Assembly: GCA_965261455.1 (NCBI GenBank)
Contig: OZ253453.1
Coordinates: 3,515,474 to 3,579,473 of the forward strand
Direction: 5' to 3'
Length of the DNA stretch: 64,000 nt
From: DAOUKH01 sp965261455
Lineage (GTDB): Bacteria > Chloroflexota > Dehalococcoidia > SHYB01
The position numbers and the translations under genes were made by a program. Below the pieces are notes generated by a model, which saw only the letters and a list, made by a program, of their open reading frames with translations, was not told the origin of the DNA and ran no database searches. Positions within the stretch are counted from its first letter, which is position 1. Each line of letters starts with the position of its first letter. This document shows, one piece after another, positions 27,035 through 34,240 of the stretch.

Positions 27035-27083
27035 TGGCGTATACTGAACGGGACCGGCGGCCCGCCGGTCGAGGCGGAGACGT

Positions 27084-27311
27084 TTGGAAACGGCCCTCAA
27101 CAGTGTAACGATAGTCCTGTCCGTCGTACTCGTCGGCATGGTATTGCTTCAGGTCAAAGGCAGCGGCGGCGGCCTCTTCGGCCAGGCTTACTCGTCGAAC
27201 TTCCGCAGTCGGCGCGGCTTCGAGCAGACACTCTTCCGCGGCACGATTTTCCTGACGGTGGTCTTTGTCATCCTCGCGCTGGTCAGTGCCCGTTTCATCG
27301 ATCGCGGGTGA
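27084..27311 (+). CDS. secG: Preprotein translocase subunit SecG
   Basis: 75 residues with two membrane helices (SVTIVLSVVLVGMVLLQV and FRGTIFLTVVFVILALVSA) around the conserved GSGGGLFG...FRSRRGFEQTL loop of SecG/Sec61-beta. It stabilises the SecYE channel during export. It starts at TTG 27084, with GGCGGAGA upstream. A TATACT at 27040-27045 and a small GACCGG/CCGGTC hairpin lie between it and gatB. Its stop overlaps the start of the next gene (GTGA). Confidence 0.9.
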   Translation: METALNSVTIVLSVVLVGMVLLQVKGSGGGLFGQAYSSNFRSRRGFEQTLFRGTIFLTVVFVILALVSARFIDRG

Positions 27312-28174
27312 CGCCCACCGTCACCCTCACGACCGACTTCGGCCACGGCGACGCCTACGCCGCCGCGATGAAGGGGGTCATCCTCACCAGCGCCCCCGGC
27401 GTCTCGTGCGTCGACATAACGCATGAGGTCCCGCCGCAGGACGTGCTGCACGGCGCCTACGTGCTCGCCGAGGCGGTCCCGTTCTTTCCCCAAGGCTCCG
27501 TCCACGCCGCCGTCGTCGATCCCGGTGTGGGGACGGCCCGCCGCGCCATCGCGGTGCGCGGCGGCGGCGTCCACCTCGTGGGCCCCGACAACGGCGTACT
27601 GACCCTAGCCATCGAGGCGCTGCTGCCGGCATCCGCCGACTGGCCCCTTGCGAATGAGGCGGACGAGGAGGACGGCGCATTGGCGCGGACCGTCGAGTCG
27701 CCGGCGCCGACGGGTGTGGAGGTGTTCGAGCTTACCGACCCCGCCTACCGCCTCGCCGAGGTCAGCAACGTCTTCCACGGCCGCGACATCTTCGCTCCGG
27801 CGGCGGCGCATCTCTGCCTCGGCGTGGACGCGGCACGGATGGGCCCCCGGCTTGATACGCTGCGCCGGCTGCGCATCGCACGGCCCGCGCCGCCGGTGGA
27901 CGGCGCGATCGCGGCGCGGGTCCTCCACGTCGATGGTTTCGGGAACGCCGTGACGAACCTTCGCCACACCGACGCCCCCAACGTCGCGTCGGTCGAGGCG
28001 GCGGGCCGCGTTATCGGCGGGGTGCGGCGCAGCTACGGGTCGGCGGAGGACGGTGCCCCGCTCGCTGTGTGGGGCAGCGGCGGACGCCTGGAAATCGCGG
28101 TCCGCAACGGAAGCGCGGCGCGGACGCTGGCCCTAGCGCGCGGCGACCGCGTACTGGCTCGGTTGGACGGATAG
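27308..28174 (+). CDS. S-adenosyl-L-methionine hydrolase (adenosine-forming), DUF62 family
   Basis: 288 residues. Family enzymes split SAM into adenosine and methionine using water (relatives use fluoride or chloride). Signatures: VTLTTDFGHGDAYAAAMKG near the start, AVVDPGVGTARRAIAVR, VGPDNGVLTLA, and FHGRDIFAPAAAHL in the C-terminal domain, with HVDGFGNAVTNL completing the site. A Gly/Ala-rich insert around 115-135 replaces the long loop of fluorinases. It starts at GTG 27308, overlapping the secG stop, so it is likely translationally coupled to secG. Why a SAM hydrolase travels with secG is not obvious. Confidence 0.9.
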   Translation: MTPTVTLTTDFGHGDAYAAAMKGVILTSAPGVSCVDITHEVPPQDVLHGAYVLAEAVPFFPQGSVHAAVVDPGVGTARRAIAVRGGGVHLVGPDNGVLTLAIEALLPASADWPLANEADEEDGALARTVESPAPTGVEVFELTDPAYRLAEVSNVFHGRDIFAPAAAHLCLGVDAARMGPRLDTLRRLRIARPAPPVDGAIAARVLHVDGFGNAVTNLRHTDAPNVASVEAAGRVIGGVRRSYGSAEDGAPLAVWGSGGRLEIAVRNGSAARTLALARGDRVLARLDG

Positions 28175-28242
28175 GCGGGCCCTTTCCCCCGGCCTCGCTC
28201 CCTCTGGAGCCCTTTGCGTAACTTGGCGGGCGGGGAGGGAGC

Positions 28243-28400
28243 AGCGCCCTTCGGGCGCTCGCGCGCCTAGTGGCGCGCGCCCTCTCTCAGTCTCCCCCAG
28301 AGGGGGAGAGGCTTAAGCCAGCCCCACTCCGCTCCCCTCCGCCAAGACTCCGGTGGGTTTTGCAAAGATCTCCTCTGGCGGAGACTAAGAGGGGGCGCGC
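28243..28400. repeat. Hairpin cluster and dispersed repeat between convergent genes
   Basis: A hairpin AGCGCCC-TTC-GGGCGCT (28243-28259) is followed by a GCGCGC/GCGCGC palindrome, then CTCTCAGTCTCCCCCAGAGG (from about 28282) of the dispersed palindrome family, then a degenerate copy of the GGTTTTGCAA...CTCC block from about 28357. The region separates the convergent SAM hydrolase and ruvB genes and may terminate both. Confidence 0.6.
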
Positions 28401-28432
28401 CGACAGGTGCGCCGACGCCCAAAGGGTGACCG

Positions 28433-29470
28433 CTACTCCTCGAAAAGGCTCGGCTGGTTCGAGGGGCCGCCCGATTCGGGGTAGGGCCGCTCGAGGTACT
28501 CGTAGGCGAGGCGCGTGGCGATGCGCCCCCTGGGCGTGCGCTGGATGAAGCCGAGCTGGATGAGGTACGGCTCGTAGACGTCCATGATCGTGTCCGCCTC
28601 CTCGCTAAGCGACATCGCGAGGGTCTCGATGCCTACCGGCCCGCCCTCGAAACGGTCGATCACGGCGCCGAGGACGCGGAGGTCCATCTTGTCGAGGCCG
28701 CGGCGGTCGACCTGCATGCGGTCCAAGGCCTCGCGGCTGATGGCGGCGTCGAGCGTTCCGTCGCCCATGACCTGAGCGTAGTCGCGGACGCGCTTGAGGA
28801 GGCGGTTGGCCACGCGGGGCGTGCCTCGGGAGCGGGCGGCGATTTCGACGATAGCGTCGGGGTGGGCGCTGAGGCCGAAAATAGCCGCGGAGCGCGACAC
28901 GATCAGCTCGATGGCCTCCGGCGAATAGAAGTCGAGGCGGTAGACCGCGCCGAAGCGGTCCCGCAGCGGCGCGCTCAGCATGGCATAGCGGGTGGTGGCG
29001 CCCACGAGGGTGAAGGGGGGGATCTTGAGCCGGATGCTGCGCGCCGTGGGGCCCTTGCCGATCACGATGTCGAGGGCGAAATCTTCCAGGGCGGGGTAGA
29101 GGATCTCCTCGACGCCCCGACTCAGGCGGTGAATCTCGTCGATGAACAGCACATCGTGCTTCTTGAGGTTCGTGAGGATGGCCGCCATGTCGCCGGGCCG
29201 CTCGACGGCGGGGCCCGACGTGATGCGGATGTTCACCCCCATCTCCGCCGCGATGATGTTGGCGAGCGTCGTCTTGCCCAGGCCGGGCGGCCCGTAGAGC
29301 AGCACGTGGTCCAGCGGCTCCTCCCGCTTTCGTGCCGCCAGCACGCTGATCCGAAGGTTGTCCTTAACCTCCTCTTGGCCGACGTACTCCTCCAGCGCCC
29401 GCGGACGCAGGGTCGTCTCGGCGTTGGTGTCCTCGGGCCGGGGCTTGGCTGAAACGATGCGCTCTTGCAT
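28433..29470 (-). CDS. ruvB: Holliday junction branch-migration helicase RuvB
   Basis: 345 residues, the family's normal size. AAA+ ATPase with Walker A GPPGLGKTTL, Walker B LFIDEIHRL, sensor GATTRYAMLSAPLRDRFG, and the winged-helix C-terminus (GLDKMDLRVLGAVIDRFEGG, GFIQRTPRGRIATRLAYEYL). It drives branch migration with RuvA during recombinational repair. ATG 29470 (MQERIVSAKPRPED) is chosen over a longer frame of low-complexity sequence. ruvA and ruvC are not adjacent. No LexA-type box was found immediately upstream. Confidence 0.95.
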   Translation of the reverse strand: MQERIVSAKPRPEDTNAETTLRPRALEEYVGQEEVKDNLRISVLAARKREEPLDHVLLYGPPGLGKTTLANIIAAEMGVNIRITSGPAVERPGDMAAILTNLKKHDVLFIDEIHRLSRGVEEILYPALEDFALDIVIGKGPTARSIRLKIPPFTLVGATTRYAMLSAPLRDRFGAVYRLDFYSPEAIELIVSRSAAIFGLSAHPDAIVEIAARSRGTPRVANRLLKRVRDYAQVMGDGTLDAAISREALDRMQVDRRGLDKMDLRVLGAVIDRFEGGPVGIETLAMSLSEEADTIMDVYEPYLIQLGFIQRTPRGRIATRLAYEYLERPYPESGGPSNQPSLFEE

Positions 29471-29581
29471 CCGCCCTTGGCTGCGTTCGGGGGTAACCGG
29501 ATGGCGCGGCCCGGACGGGCCGCGTTCCAAGGCCATGCTAGGAAGCGCTTCTAGAAGTGTCAAGGACGCCATGGCGGACTC

Positions 29582-29631
29582 GTTAACACAGAGTTAATGC
29601 CCCGTTAACCGTCTGTTAGTGGAGGGTTAAC
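29582..29631 (+). promoter_or_regulatory. Pho-box array: five direct repeats at exactly 11-base spacing
   Basis: GTTAAC, GTTAAT, GTTAAC, GTTAGT and GTTAAC begin at 29582, 29593, 29604, 29615 and 29626, every 11 bases. One helical turn between direct repeats is the hallmark of PhoB/PhoP response-regulator sites. A CATGAT at 29645-29650 could be the -10, with the last repeat replacing the -35. The array lies 67 bases before the pstS-like gene, whose product is exactly the expected target. Confidence 0.85.
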
Positions 29632-29697
29632 GCGCCGGGCCGACCATGATCGCGCCAATGGTGAAAGAAGGCGTAAAGCGCCAAAAGGGGGCACGGA

Positions 29698-31551
29698 ATG
29701 AAGGAACGCAGCTTCCCGGCTTTTACGCTGTTGCGTAGCAAGTCGGCGATGCTCGCCACGCTCTTGGCCGCCGTCGCGCTGGTGGTCGCTGCCTGTGGCG
29801 GCGGCGAGGACCCAACGGCCGCGCCGACAGACGCCATGATGCCCAAGGAAGACCTCGGCAGCCTCTCCGGCGACGTGGACATCGACGGTTCGAGCACGGT
29901 CTTCCCCATCTCCGAGGCGGTCGCCGAGGAGTTCCGCTCGGTGGCGCCGAAGGTCCGCGTGCAGGTGGGCGTCTCCGGCACCGGCGGCGGCTTCAAGCGG
30001 TTCTGCGCCGGCGAGACCGACATCTCCGACGCCTCGCGCCTCATCAAGGGCTCCGAGCGTGAGATCTGCGCCGCCAACGGCATTGAGTTCGTCGAGATGC
30101 TGGTGGGCTGGGACGGCCTCTCCGTCGTGGTCAACCCGGACAACGACTTTGTCGGCGAGCTCAGCATTGAAGAGCTGAAGAAGATCTACGAGCCGGGCTC
30201 GACGGTCAACAACTGGAACCAGGTCCGCGCCTCCTTCCCCGACGAAGAGCTGACCATCTTCGCTCCTGACGTGGACTCGGGCACGTTCGACTTCTTCACC
30301 GACGAAGTGGTCGGCGAGGAGGGCGCCTCCCGCTCGGACTACACCGCCTCCTCGGACGACAACGTCCTTGTCCAGGGCATCGCCGGCGAGCGCGGCGCGA
30401 AGGGCTACTTCGGGTATGCCTACTACGCGGAGAACCAGGACAAGCTGAAGGTCCTCGGCGTGGACGGCGTCGTTCCCAACGAAGAGACGATCCTCTCCGG
30501 CGAGTACCCGCTCACCAGGCCGCTCTTCATCTACGTGAAGACCTCGTCGCTGAGCGAGAAGGCCCACGTGGCCGAGTTCGTGAAGTTCTACATCGCGAAC
30601 TCGCCGGAGCTCGTGGCCGACGTGGACTACGTGCCGGTGAGCACGGAGCAGTACGACACCGCCCGCGGCGCCATCGCCCGCATCCTGGGCCTGGCCGACA
30701 TCGAAACGGGCCTCTCCGGCGACGTGGACATCGACGGTTCGAGCACGGTCTTCCCCATCTCCGAGGCGGTGGCCGAGGAGTTCCGCTCCGTGGCGCCGAA
30801 GGTCCGCGTGCAGGTCGGCGTCTCCGGCACGGGCGGCGGCTTCAAGCGTTTCTGCGCCGGCGAGACGGACATCTCCGACGCCTCGCGCCTCATCAAGGGC
30901 TCCGAGCGTGAGATCTGCGCCGCCAACGGCATCGAGTTCGTCGAGATGCTGGTGGGCTGGGACGGGCTCTCCGTCGTGGTCAACCCGGACAACGACTTTG
31001 TTGACGAGCTCAGCATCGAAGAGCTGAAGAAGATCTACGAGCCGGGCTCGACGGTCAACAACTGGAACCAGGTCCGCGCCTCCTTCCCGGACGAAGAGCT
31101 GACCATCTTCGCCCCTGACGTGGACTCGGGCACGTTCGACTTCTTCACCGACGAAGTAGTCGGCGAGGAGGGCGCCTCCCGCTCGGACTACACTGCCTCC
31201 TCGGATGACAACGTGCTCGTCCAGGGCATCGCCGGCGAGCGCGGCGCGAAGGGCTACTTCGGGTACGCCTACTACGCGGAGAACCAGGACAAGCTGAAGG
31301 TCCTCGGCGTGGACGGCGTCGTTCCCAACGAAGAGACGATCCTCTCCGGCGAGTACCCGCTCACTAGGCCGCTCTTCATCTACGTGAGGGTGGACTCGCT
31401 GGTGGACAAGCCGCAGGTCCGCGAGTTCGTCCGCTTCTACATCGAGAACTCGCCGGAGCTCGTGGCCGACGTCGACTACGTGCCGGTAAGTGCCGAGCAG
31501 TACGACGACGCCCGCGGGGCCATCGCCCGCCTGACCGAGATCGGCCTCTAA
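29698..31551 (+). CDS. Phosphate-binding lipoprotein with two tandem PstS domains
   Basis: 617 residues. A signal peptide with lipobox LVVAAC (lipidated Cys33) anchors it outside the membrane. Two almost identical PstS-type binding domains follow: about residues 56-338 and 339-617. Each contains DGSSTVFPISEAVAEEF, VGVSGTGGGFKRFCAGETDI, PDVDSGTFDFFTDEVV and GAKGYFGYAYYAENQDKL, the phosphate-cage segments of PstS. The DNA repeat offset is 849 bases (29862 versus 30711), exactly 283 codons, and differences are mostly silent. PstS is normally one domain, so this is a fused duplication. No pstC, pstA or pstB is nearby. Confidence 0.9.
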   Translation: MKERSFPAFTLLRSKSAMLATLLAAVALVVAACGGGEDPTAAPTDAMMPKEDLGSLSGDVDIDGSSTVFPISEAVAEEFRSVAPKVRVQVGVSGTGGGFKRFCAGETDISDASRLIKGSEREICAANGIEFVEMLVGWDGLSVVVNPDNDFVGELSIEELKKIYEPGSTVNNWNQVRASFPDEELTIFAPDVDSGTFDFFTDEVVGEEGASRSDYTASSDDNVLVQGIAGERGAKGYFGYAYYAENQDKLKVLGVDGVVPNEETILSGEYPLTRPLFIYVKTSSLSEKAHVAEFVKFYIANSPELVADVDYVPVSTEQYDTARGAIARILGLADIETGLSGDVDIDGSSTVFPISEAVAEEFRSVAPKVRVQVGVSGTGGGFKRFCAGETDISDASRLIKGSEREICAANGIEFVEMLVGWDGLSVVVNPDNDFVDELSIEELKKIYEPGSTVNNWNQVRASFPDEELTIFAPDVDSGTFDFFTDEVVGEEGASRSDYTASSDDNVLVQGIAGERGAKGYFGYAYYAENQDKLKVLGVDGVVPNEETILSGEYPLTRPLFIYVRVDSLVDKPQVREFVRFYIENSPELVADVDYVPVSAEQYDDARGAIARLTEIGL

Positions 31552-31575
31552 GAAGTCGATACAAGGCAACGCACA

Positions 31576-31613
31576 GGGAGGCCCCCGCCAGCGGCGGGGG
31601 CCTCCCTCTTTTG
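31576..31613 (+). terminator. Rho-independent terminator of the PstS gene
   Basis: A perfect 14-base stem, GGGAGGCCCCCGCC (31576-31589) and its complement (31593-31606), around loop AGC, followed by TCTTTT. It lies 25 bases after the stop codon. Confidence 0.92.
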
Positions 31614-31895
31614 AGACCTTTGTGTAACCGGGGCTGACTGGCGCGAGGGTGGCGGACTTCGATAGCCCGTGGCGGTTGCGAGGGTGCCCCTCATCTCAAT
31701 CTTCTCCCGTGGGGAGAAGAGGCAAGACCTCCCGGCCCCACCCATGCTTGCCCGTGGGCGGTTGTGCAAGGGTCTCCGTTTGGTGAGCACTCCAACCCTC
31801 TCCTCCCACCACCTTGACCCTCTGCTTGGCCTCGTGCTAGCTTCAGGCGCCCGCTATCCGAAACGTCCGGTTACCCGGAGAGAAGAGGAGCCCAC
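31614..31895. other. Intergenic with dispersed repeat remnants
   Basis: About 280 bases. TCTTCTCCCGTGGGGAGAAG (near 31690) is a palindrome of the dispersed family and GGTTGTGCAAGGGTCTCC (near 31760) is a degenerate copy of the 3' part of the 22645/22873 repeat. No gene is seen. Confidence 0.55.
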
Positions 31896-32270
31896 ATGCC
31901 CGACGACCTGCTGCCCCCCGGCGCGGCCCGCGAGGAAGAGTTGCCCACCAAGCCCGGTATGGGCGTGACCCACGCCGGCCCCCTCGAGATGCTTTCCACA
32001 CCGGCGATGATCGGGCTCATGGAGGGCGTCTGCCTCCGCCTCATGCAGGAGCATCTGGAAGCGGGTCTGACCTCCGTCGGCGCGCGCGTCGACGTGCGCC
32101 ACCTCGCGCCCCACGCCGTCGGCGGCCCCGTCCGCGTCAAGGCGTCCTTCGCCAGGACGGAAGGGCGGCGCCTCATCTTCGATGTCGAGGCCTGGTCCGG
32201 CGAGGTCAAGATCGGCTCCGGCAGCCACGAGCGGGCCGTAATCGACCCCTCGAAGTTCAAGCAGCGCTGA
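31896..32270 (+). CDS. Hotdog-fold thioesterase (fluoroacetyl-CoA thioesterase-like)
   Basis: 124 residues, one hotdog domain. GMGVTHAGPLEMLSTPAMIGLMEGVCLRLMQEHL has the thread-then-helix pattern of the FlK-like family, with VGARVDVRHLAPHAVGGPVRV and SGSHERAVID forming the sheet. Members hydrolyse short acyl-CoA thioesters, using Thr/Glu/His; here Thr and Glu are at matching places (STPAMIGLMEG). ATG 31896 is preceded by AGAGGAG. The aminotransferase gene follows 40 bases later on the same strand. Confidence 0.8.
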   Translation: MPDDLLPPGAAREEELPTKPGMGVTHAGPLEMLSTPAMIGLMEGVCLRLMQEHLEAGLTSVGARVDVRHLAPHAVGGPVRVKASFARTEGRRLIFDVEAWSGEVKIGSGSHERAVIDPSKFKQR

Positions 32271-32310
32271 GCCCCGCCGCAACGGCGGGAAGGGCTAGAA
32301 TCGAGGGGCC

Positions 32311-33195
32311 ATGACCGAGTCCCTCGTCTATCTCAATGGGCGCATCGTCCCGGCGCGCGAAGCGCGCGTGTCGGTCTACGATCAAGGCCTCCTCTACGGC
32401 TACGGTCTGTTCGAGACGATGCGCGCTTATCAGGGCCGTGTCTTCCGCGCCGCGGAGCATCTGGACCGACTGGCCCGCTCCGCACGCGACCTTGGACTGC
32501 CCCTTGACGGCCGGCTCGGCGAGCTTGCTCGCGCCGTGAACGAGACGCTCGCCGCCAACCGCCTGAGCGATGCGCGGGTCCGGCTCACGGTCACCGCCGG
32601 CGACTCGGCCTCGGGGCCCGCGCTCCCCGCCCGCGGCGAGCCCACGATTCTCGTTACCGCGAGCGCCCTGCCGCCCGCCGAGGCGCGCGATCATGAGTAC
32701 GAGCGGGGCTGGGGCGCCGTCGCGGCCTCGCGGGCGCGCTACAGCCGCTCCGTTACGGCCGCCCACAAGACCTTAAGCTACGTCGAAAACCTCGTCGCCC
32801 GCGCCGAGGCGGTCCGCGCCGGCGCCGACGAGGCCCTCATCCTGAACGAGCGCGGCTGCCTTACCGAGGGCGCCATGACGAACGTCTTCGTCGTGAAGGG
32901 TGGCGTGCTGCTTACCCCGGCCACAGACTGCGGCCTCCTGCCCGGCATCACCCGCAGCTCCGTCGTCGCCTTGGCCGATCCCCGCATGACGGTCGTCCAA
33001 GGATGGATACCCCTCGCCCTCGCGCAGCAGGCCGACGAGATCTTCGTCACGAACTCGGTGATCGAGATCATGCCGGTGACGGAGCTCGCCGGGCGCGTGA
33101 TCGGCGGCGGGTCGCCCGGCGAGGTCACTCGTGCCCTGACCCAGGACTACCGGCGTCTCGTCGCCGAAGAGTTGGGGCTCGCCGCGGAAGGCTAG
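32311..33195 (+). CDS. Class IV PLP aminotransferase (BCAT / D-amino acid / ADC-lyase family)
   Basis: 294 residues. VYLNGRIVPAREARVSVYDQGLLYGYGLFETMR is the standard opening. The PLP lysine is in AAHKTLSYVENLVARAEA (about residue 152), with ALILNERGCLTEGAMTNVFVV and LLPGITRSSVV the phosphate-binding segments. The family covers branched-chain aminotransferase, D-amino acid aminotransferase and 4-amino-4-deoxychorismate lyase; the sequence alone does not decide between them. Its stop codon overlaps the stop of the convergent CDF gene (33192-33195, CTAG). Confidence 0.88.
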   Translation: MTESLVYLNGRIVPAREARVSVYDQGLLYGYGLFETMRAYQGRVFRAAEHLDRLARSARDLGLPLDGRLGELARAVNETLAANRLSDARVRLTVTAGDSASGPALPARGEPTILVTASALPPAEARDHEYERGWGAVAASRARYSRSVTAAHKTLSYVENLVARAEAVRAGADEALILNERGCLTEGAMTNVFVVKGGVLLTPATDCGLLPGITRSSVVALADPRMTVVQGWIPLALAQQADEIFVTNSVIEIMPVTELAGRVIGGGSPGEVTRALTQDYRRLVAEELGLAAEG

Positions 33196-34154
33196 GTCCG
33201 TTCGCCGGTGGGTTGGGTTGCGCGGCACAGCGGCAGCGCGGCCGCCGGGCACTCCGCGTCGCATCGGTCGCGCGGTGTATCGCACGGGTCGATGTGGATG
33301 GTGACGATCGAGCCGGGGAGTGCTTCGTGGATGCCGGCCTCGATGGAGTCGCCGAGGTCGTGGGCGCGGGCCACGCTCTCCACCCGCGGGACCATGAGGT
33401 TGAGATCGACGAGGCGCGACCTGCCCGAGCGCCGCGTCCGCATCCCGGAGTACGAGATGAACGCGCCGGCGTGCTCATCGAGGACGCCGCGTATCGCGGC
33501 CTCCTCATCGTTGGAGAGGCGCGTGTCGATCAGGTCGTGGTACGCGCTGAGGAAGAGGTTGCGCCCCGTCCACGTGATGACCGCGGCGACACCCAAGGCC
33601 ACCGCCGAGTCGAGGAAGGTCCACGGCGTCACGCCGATGAGTACGAGGCCTGTGAGCACGCCGACCGACGTCACGATGTCGGACATGCGGTGCCGCGCCG
33701 CCGCTTCCAGCGCGGGGGATGCGGTCCTTCGCGCCACGCGGCGCAGGTGAAACGCGACGGCGATGTTGACGACGAGGGAGACTGCCGTGGCGGCGATCCC
33801 GAGCTCGATGTTGCTGACCTCGTGGTCGCCGCCGAGCCGCCGGATGGCCTCGAAGGTGATGAAGCCCGCCGCGACGATGATGAGCGCCGCCTCGACGATC
33901 CCGCTCACGCTTTCGATCTTGCCGTGGCCGTAGGGGTGGTCCCGGTCGGCGGGCCGGGCCGCGAACGACACTGCCATCCACGCGAACAGCGCGCCGAGCA
34001 GGTCCATCCCGCTGTCGAGCGCGTCGGAGAGCACGCTGATGCTGCCGATGATCAGCCCAACGGTGACCTTGAGCGCGACAAGGTTGATGATGGCCAGGAG
34101 GGAGACGGCGGCCGCCCCTCCCGGCGTGCTGAGTATGGCAATGGCGCGCGACAT
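33192..34154 (-). CDS. Cation diffusion facilitator family efflux transporter
   Basis: 320 residues: about six membrane helices then a cytoplasmic C-terminal domain. Helix II carries SDALDSGMDLLGAL (Asp metal ligands) and helix V HRMSDIVTSVGVLTG (His/Asp ligands), the zinc/iron/manganese transport site; HPYGHGKIESVSG is the signature loop. The C-terminal domain ends in a Cys-rich stretch (PCDTPRDRCDAECPAAALPLC) unusual for the family, possibly an extra metal-sensing site. It exports divalent metal by proton antiport. The start is ATG 34154. Confidence 0.92.
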   Translation of the reverse strand: MSRAIAILSTPGGAAAVSLLAIINLVALKVTVGLIIGSISVLSDALDSGMDLLGALFAWMAVSFAARPADRDHPYGHGKIESVSGIVEAALIIVAAGFITFEAIRRLGGDHEVSNIELGIAATAVSLVVNIAVAFHLRRVARRTASPALEAAARHRMSDIVTSVGVLTGLVLIGVTPWTFLDSAVALGVAAVITWTGRNLFLSAYHDLIDTRLSNDEEAAIRGVLDEHAGAFISYSGMRTRRSGRSRLVDLNLMVPRVESVARAHDLGDSIEAGIHEALPGSIVTIHIDPCDTPRDRCDAECPAAALPLCRATQPTGERT

Positions 34155-34240
34155 GGCTCTAAGGGAATCCCGCGCCTTCGGCCTCGCGGACTGAGGCGCG
34201 CAGGTAGATTATGCCGTCATCGGAGCGGCCGCGTCAGGGG

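Noticed and set aside
29605..31569. Long minus-strand open frame antisense to the PstS gene
   Set aside because: It is the codon-bias shadow of the duplicated gene (the same repeat appears in it) and has no ribosome site or motif.
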